Assembly (NCBI GenBank): GCA_018609825.1
Contig: JAHEOA010000169.1
Span: forward strand, 1 to 7,629
Reading direction: 5' to 3'
Source of the DNA: Candidatus Bipolaricaulota bacterium
GTDB lineage: Bacteria; Bipolaricaulota; Bipolaricaulia; RBG-16-55-9
DNA: 7,629 nucleotides
Positions 6,260-7,629 of this stretch are shown in pieces (position 1 is the stretch's first letter; each line of letters opens with the position of its first letter). The translations under genes were made by a program, and so were the position numbers. The notes under the pieces were generated by a model. It worked only from the letters and a program-made list of their open reading frames with translations, searched no databases and was not told the origin of the DNA.

Positions 6260-7273
6260 ATGAGCTGGATCGTCTACGTCGTGATTGCCGGCGCGGTCGC
6301 GGCCGTGATCGGCGCGTCCATCCGAATCTTGCGCCCGTATCAGCGAGGACTCGTGGAGCGGCTCGGGAAGTACCATCGGACGCTCGATCCAGGAGTGCGG
6401 TTTATCCTGCCCGTCATCGACCGCATGATCAAGGTGGACATGCGCGAGCGGGTCATCGACGTTCCGGAGCAGAACGTCATCACGTCCGATAACGTCGGCG
6501 TGGCCGTCGACGCCGTCATCTACAACCGCGTGACCGACCCAGTGAAGGTCTCCTACAACGTGAGCGATTTCGAGGTGGCGACGGTCAAGCTGGCCCAGAC
6601 CAACCTGCGAAACCAGATCGGCGACTTGAACCTGGACGACACGTTGACCTCGCGGGATCGCATCAACGCGGCCTTGGGCGAGATCTTGGACGACGCGACG
6701 GACAAATGGGGCGTCAAGGTCACGCGTGTGGAGATCCAGCGCATCGACCCGCCCCAAGACATTCTCGACTCCATGAGTCAGCAGATGAAGGCCGAGCGCG
6801 TCAAGCGCGCGAAGATCCTCGAGGCCGAGGGCGATCGCCAGAGCGAGGTCGAACGGGCCGAGGGCTCCAAGCAGGCAGCCGTGTTGGAGGCCGAAGGTGA
6901 GGCCGAAGCCCTGCAGAAGAAGGCCGACGCGGAGCGCTACCAGCAGGTCGTCAGCGCCGAGGGCGAGGCCCAAGCCATCAACCAGGTGTATGAGGCGATC
7001 CATGCGGGCGAGCCCACGAGCGAACTGATCACGATCAAGTACCTCGAAGCGCTCGGCCAGATCGCGGACGGCCAGGCCACGAAGGTCTTCATGCCCATGG
7101 AGGCCAGCGGCGTCTTGGGGGGACTTGCCTCGGTCCTCGAAGGCGCCACGAGCATGAACGGAGCGGACGGGGACGGCCAGAGTTCGTACCCGCGGCCGGG
7201 GTCGGCGTCGAGTCAACGGTCAAGCTCGAGCCAGGGCCAACAGGGCGGCTCGTCCCCGAGCAGCAACGAGTGA
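6260..7273 (+). CDS. SPFH-domain protein, slipin/stomatin (QmcA-like)
   Basis: This 337-aa membrane-anchored SPFH protein forms oligomeric scaffolds in membranes. An N-terminal helix (about 3-19) is followed by the SPFH domain (about 24-190): the RPYQRGLVERLGKYHRTLDPG opening, the VDMRERVIDVPEQNV strand, the YNRVTDP turn, and NLRNQIGDLNLDDTL. A charged coiled coil rich in Ala, Glu, Lys and Arg (about 175-240) has the repeated EAEG pattern typical of stomatins and QmcA. A conserved C-terminal patch, YLEAL...KVFMPME (261-281), and a Gly/Ser/Gln-rich tail (about 300-337) complete it. The start is fixed by a strong AAGGAGG and the helix right after it. Such proteins are the usual partners and substrates of NfeD proteases, and an NfeD gene lies on the opposite strand nearby. 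Possible roles are membrane organisation and quality control. Confidence 0.96.
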   Translation: MSWIVYVVIAGAVAAVIGASIRILRPYQRGLVERLGKYHRTLDPGVRFILPVIDRMIKVDMRERVIDVPEQNVITSDNVGVAVDAVIYNRVTDPVKVSYNVSDFEVATVKLAQTNLRNQIGDLNLDDTLTSRDRINAALGEILDDATDKWGVKVTRVEIQRIDPPQDILDSMSQQMKAERVKRAKILEAEGDRQSEVERAEGSKQAAVLEAEGEAEALQKKADAERYQQVVSAEGEAQAINQVYEAIHAGEPTSELITIKYLEALGQIADGQATKVFMPMEASGVLGGLASVLEGATSMNGADGDGQSSYPRPGSASSQRSSSSQGQQGGSSPSSNE

Positions 7274-7300
7274 GTGCCAATGATCCCCGTAGCGCCGCGC

Positions 7301-7314
7301 AGCGATCGATCGCT
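7301..7314. repeat. Perfect 14-bp palindrome between slipin and zinc-ribbon genes
   Basis: AGCGATCGATCGCT reads the same on both strands and lies in the 76-bp gap, 28 bp after the slipin stop. There is no loop and no following T-run, so it is a poor terminator. It could be a protein-binding site or chance in GATCG-rich DNA. Confidence 0.6.
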
Positions 7315-7349
7315 TCACGACGCTGACTGGCCCCCGGGGAAGAGCGAGC

Positions 7350-7629
7350 ATGGCGACTGAGCGAGGATCGAGCGGCGATCGACGCTGTCCACGGTGCGAC
7401 CGCCCCTGCGCGGTCGTCGAGCATCACGACGTGCAGCTGGATCACTGCGCGACGTGCGGCGGGACGTTCCTCGAATCCGGCGAGGCGACCGAGATCTTCG
7501 GCCCGTACGTCTCCCCGGCGACGTGGAAACGGGCCAAGGACACCGAACGCATCCGATCCGGCAGGCACCGCTGTCCCGCGGACGGTCACCCCTTCGACAC
7601 GTATCGGATCGGCATGTCGATTGAGCGAC
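7350..7629 (+). CDS. TFIIB-type zinc-ribbon protein, 3'-truncated
   Basis: The frame from the ATG at 7350 stays open to the window's end (93 codons seen), so the stop is outside. Cysteine pairs C13-P-R-C16 and C33-A-T-C36-G-G, the latter followed by T-F-L-E-S-G-E, match the zf-TFIIB pattern CPxC...CxxCGGxWLDxGE. C36 is followed by GG and an acidic-containing ESGE helix start, as in the family. A second ribbon seems to begin at C75-P-A-D-G. Members are small bacterial zinc proteins of unknown function, often with two such ribbons. A purine-rich GGGGAAGAG ends five bases before the ATG and may serve as the ribosome-binding site. The gene follows the slipin by 76 bp on the same strand and may share its transcript. 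Confidence 0.82.
   Translation, partial: MATERGSSGDRRCPRCDRPCAVVEHHDVQLDHCATCGGTFLESGEATEIFGPYVSPATWKRAKDTERIRSGRHRCPADGHPFDTYRIGMSIER

Noticed and set aside
6218..7216. 332-codon minus-strand frame opposite the slipin gene
   Set aside because: The product is rich in Asp, Leu and His without motifs; the slipin on the plus strand is unambiguous.
7394..7624. Short plus-strand frame of 76 codons near the right edge
   Set aside because: It is out of frame with the zinc-ribbon gene, whose CxxC pairs are clear; the product is Arg-rich shadow sequence.
1..7629. CRISPR arrays, tRNA or rRNA genes, insertion sequences
   Set aside because: I saw no regularly spaced direct repeats, no cloverleaf or rRNA-like sequence, and no transposase motifs or terminal inverted repeats.

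Overview
The window is a dense, GC-rich bacterial chromosome segment. It holds eight protein genes, no RNA genes and no mobile elements. Base composition, strong third-position G/C use, a 42-residue YVTN-type beta-propeller, a TFIIB-type zinc-ribbon protein and an NfeD/slipin pair would fit a Chloroflexota-like (for example Thermomicrobia-type) or similar high-GC thermophile-related lineage. That assignment is an impression from protein style, not something proven by the sequence.

Block 1 (1-3179, + strand) looks like one transcription unit. It runs from the 3' part of a YVTN beta-propeller gene, through a 133-aa four-helix membrane protein and an OmpR/PhoB-type response regulator, to a 500-aa membrane sensor histidine kinase. 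Gaps are 12 bp and 6 bp, and the last two genes overlap by 4 bp (ATGA). The small membrane protein and the kinase sensor domain each carry a Met/His-rich loop predicted to lie outside the membrane. This suggests metal sensing (Cu/Ag type) or another envelope signal, with the small protein as a possible accessory.

Block 2 (3201-6065, - strand) converges on block 1 with a 21-bp gap. In transcription order it encodes a 106-aa single-pass membrane protein with a DUF2007-like C-terminal domain, a full-length membrane-bound NfeD/ClpP-class serine protease with a visible Ser114/Lys161 dyad, and an extended SDR/thioester-reductase-like NAD(P) oxidoreductase. The first two genes are 3 bp apart. The third follows after 48 bp and may have its own near-leaderless promoter.

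Block 3 (6260-7629, + strand) is divergent from block 2 across a 194-bp intergenic region that holds a likely extended -10 promoter for block 2 and a nested 30-bp dyad. It starts with a stomatin/prohibitin-type (SPFH, slipin) protein, the classical partner of NfeD, and continues with a zinc-ribbon protein cut off by the right edge. NfeD and slipin are usually side by side in one operon. Here they are split into divergent units sharing one control region, and the slipin keeps a hydrophobic Met-Pro-Met-Glu patch resembling the site cut by the archaeal NfeD protease.

No clear new defence or mobile system was found. The most interesting leads are the shared Met/His-rich loops in block 1 and the divergent NfeD-slipin arrangement with its dyad and possible protease-substrate motif.
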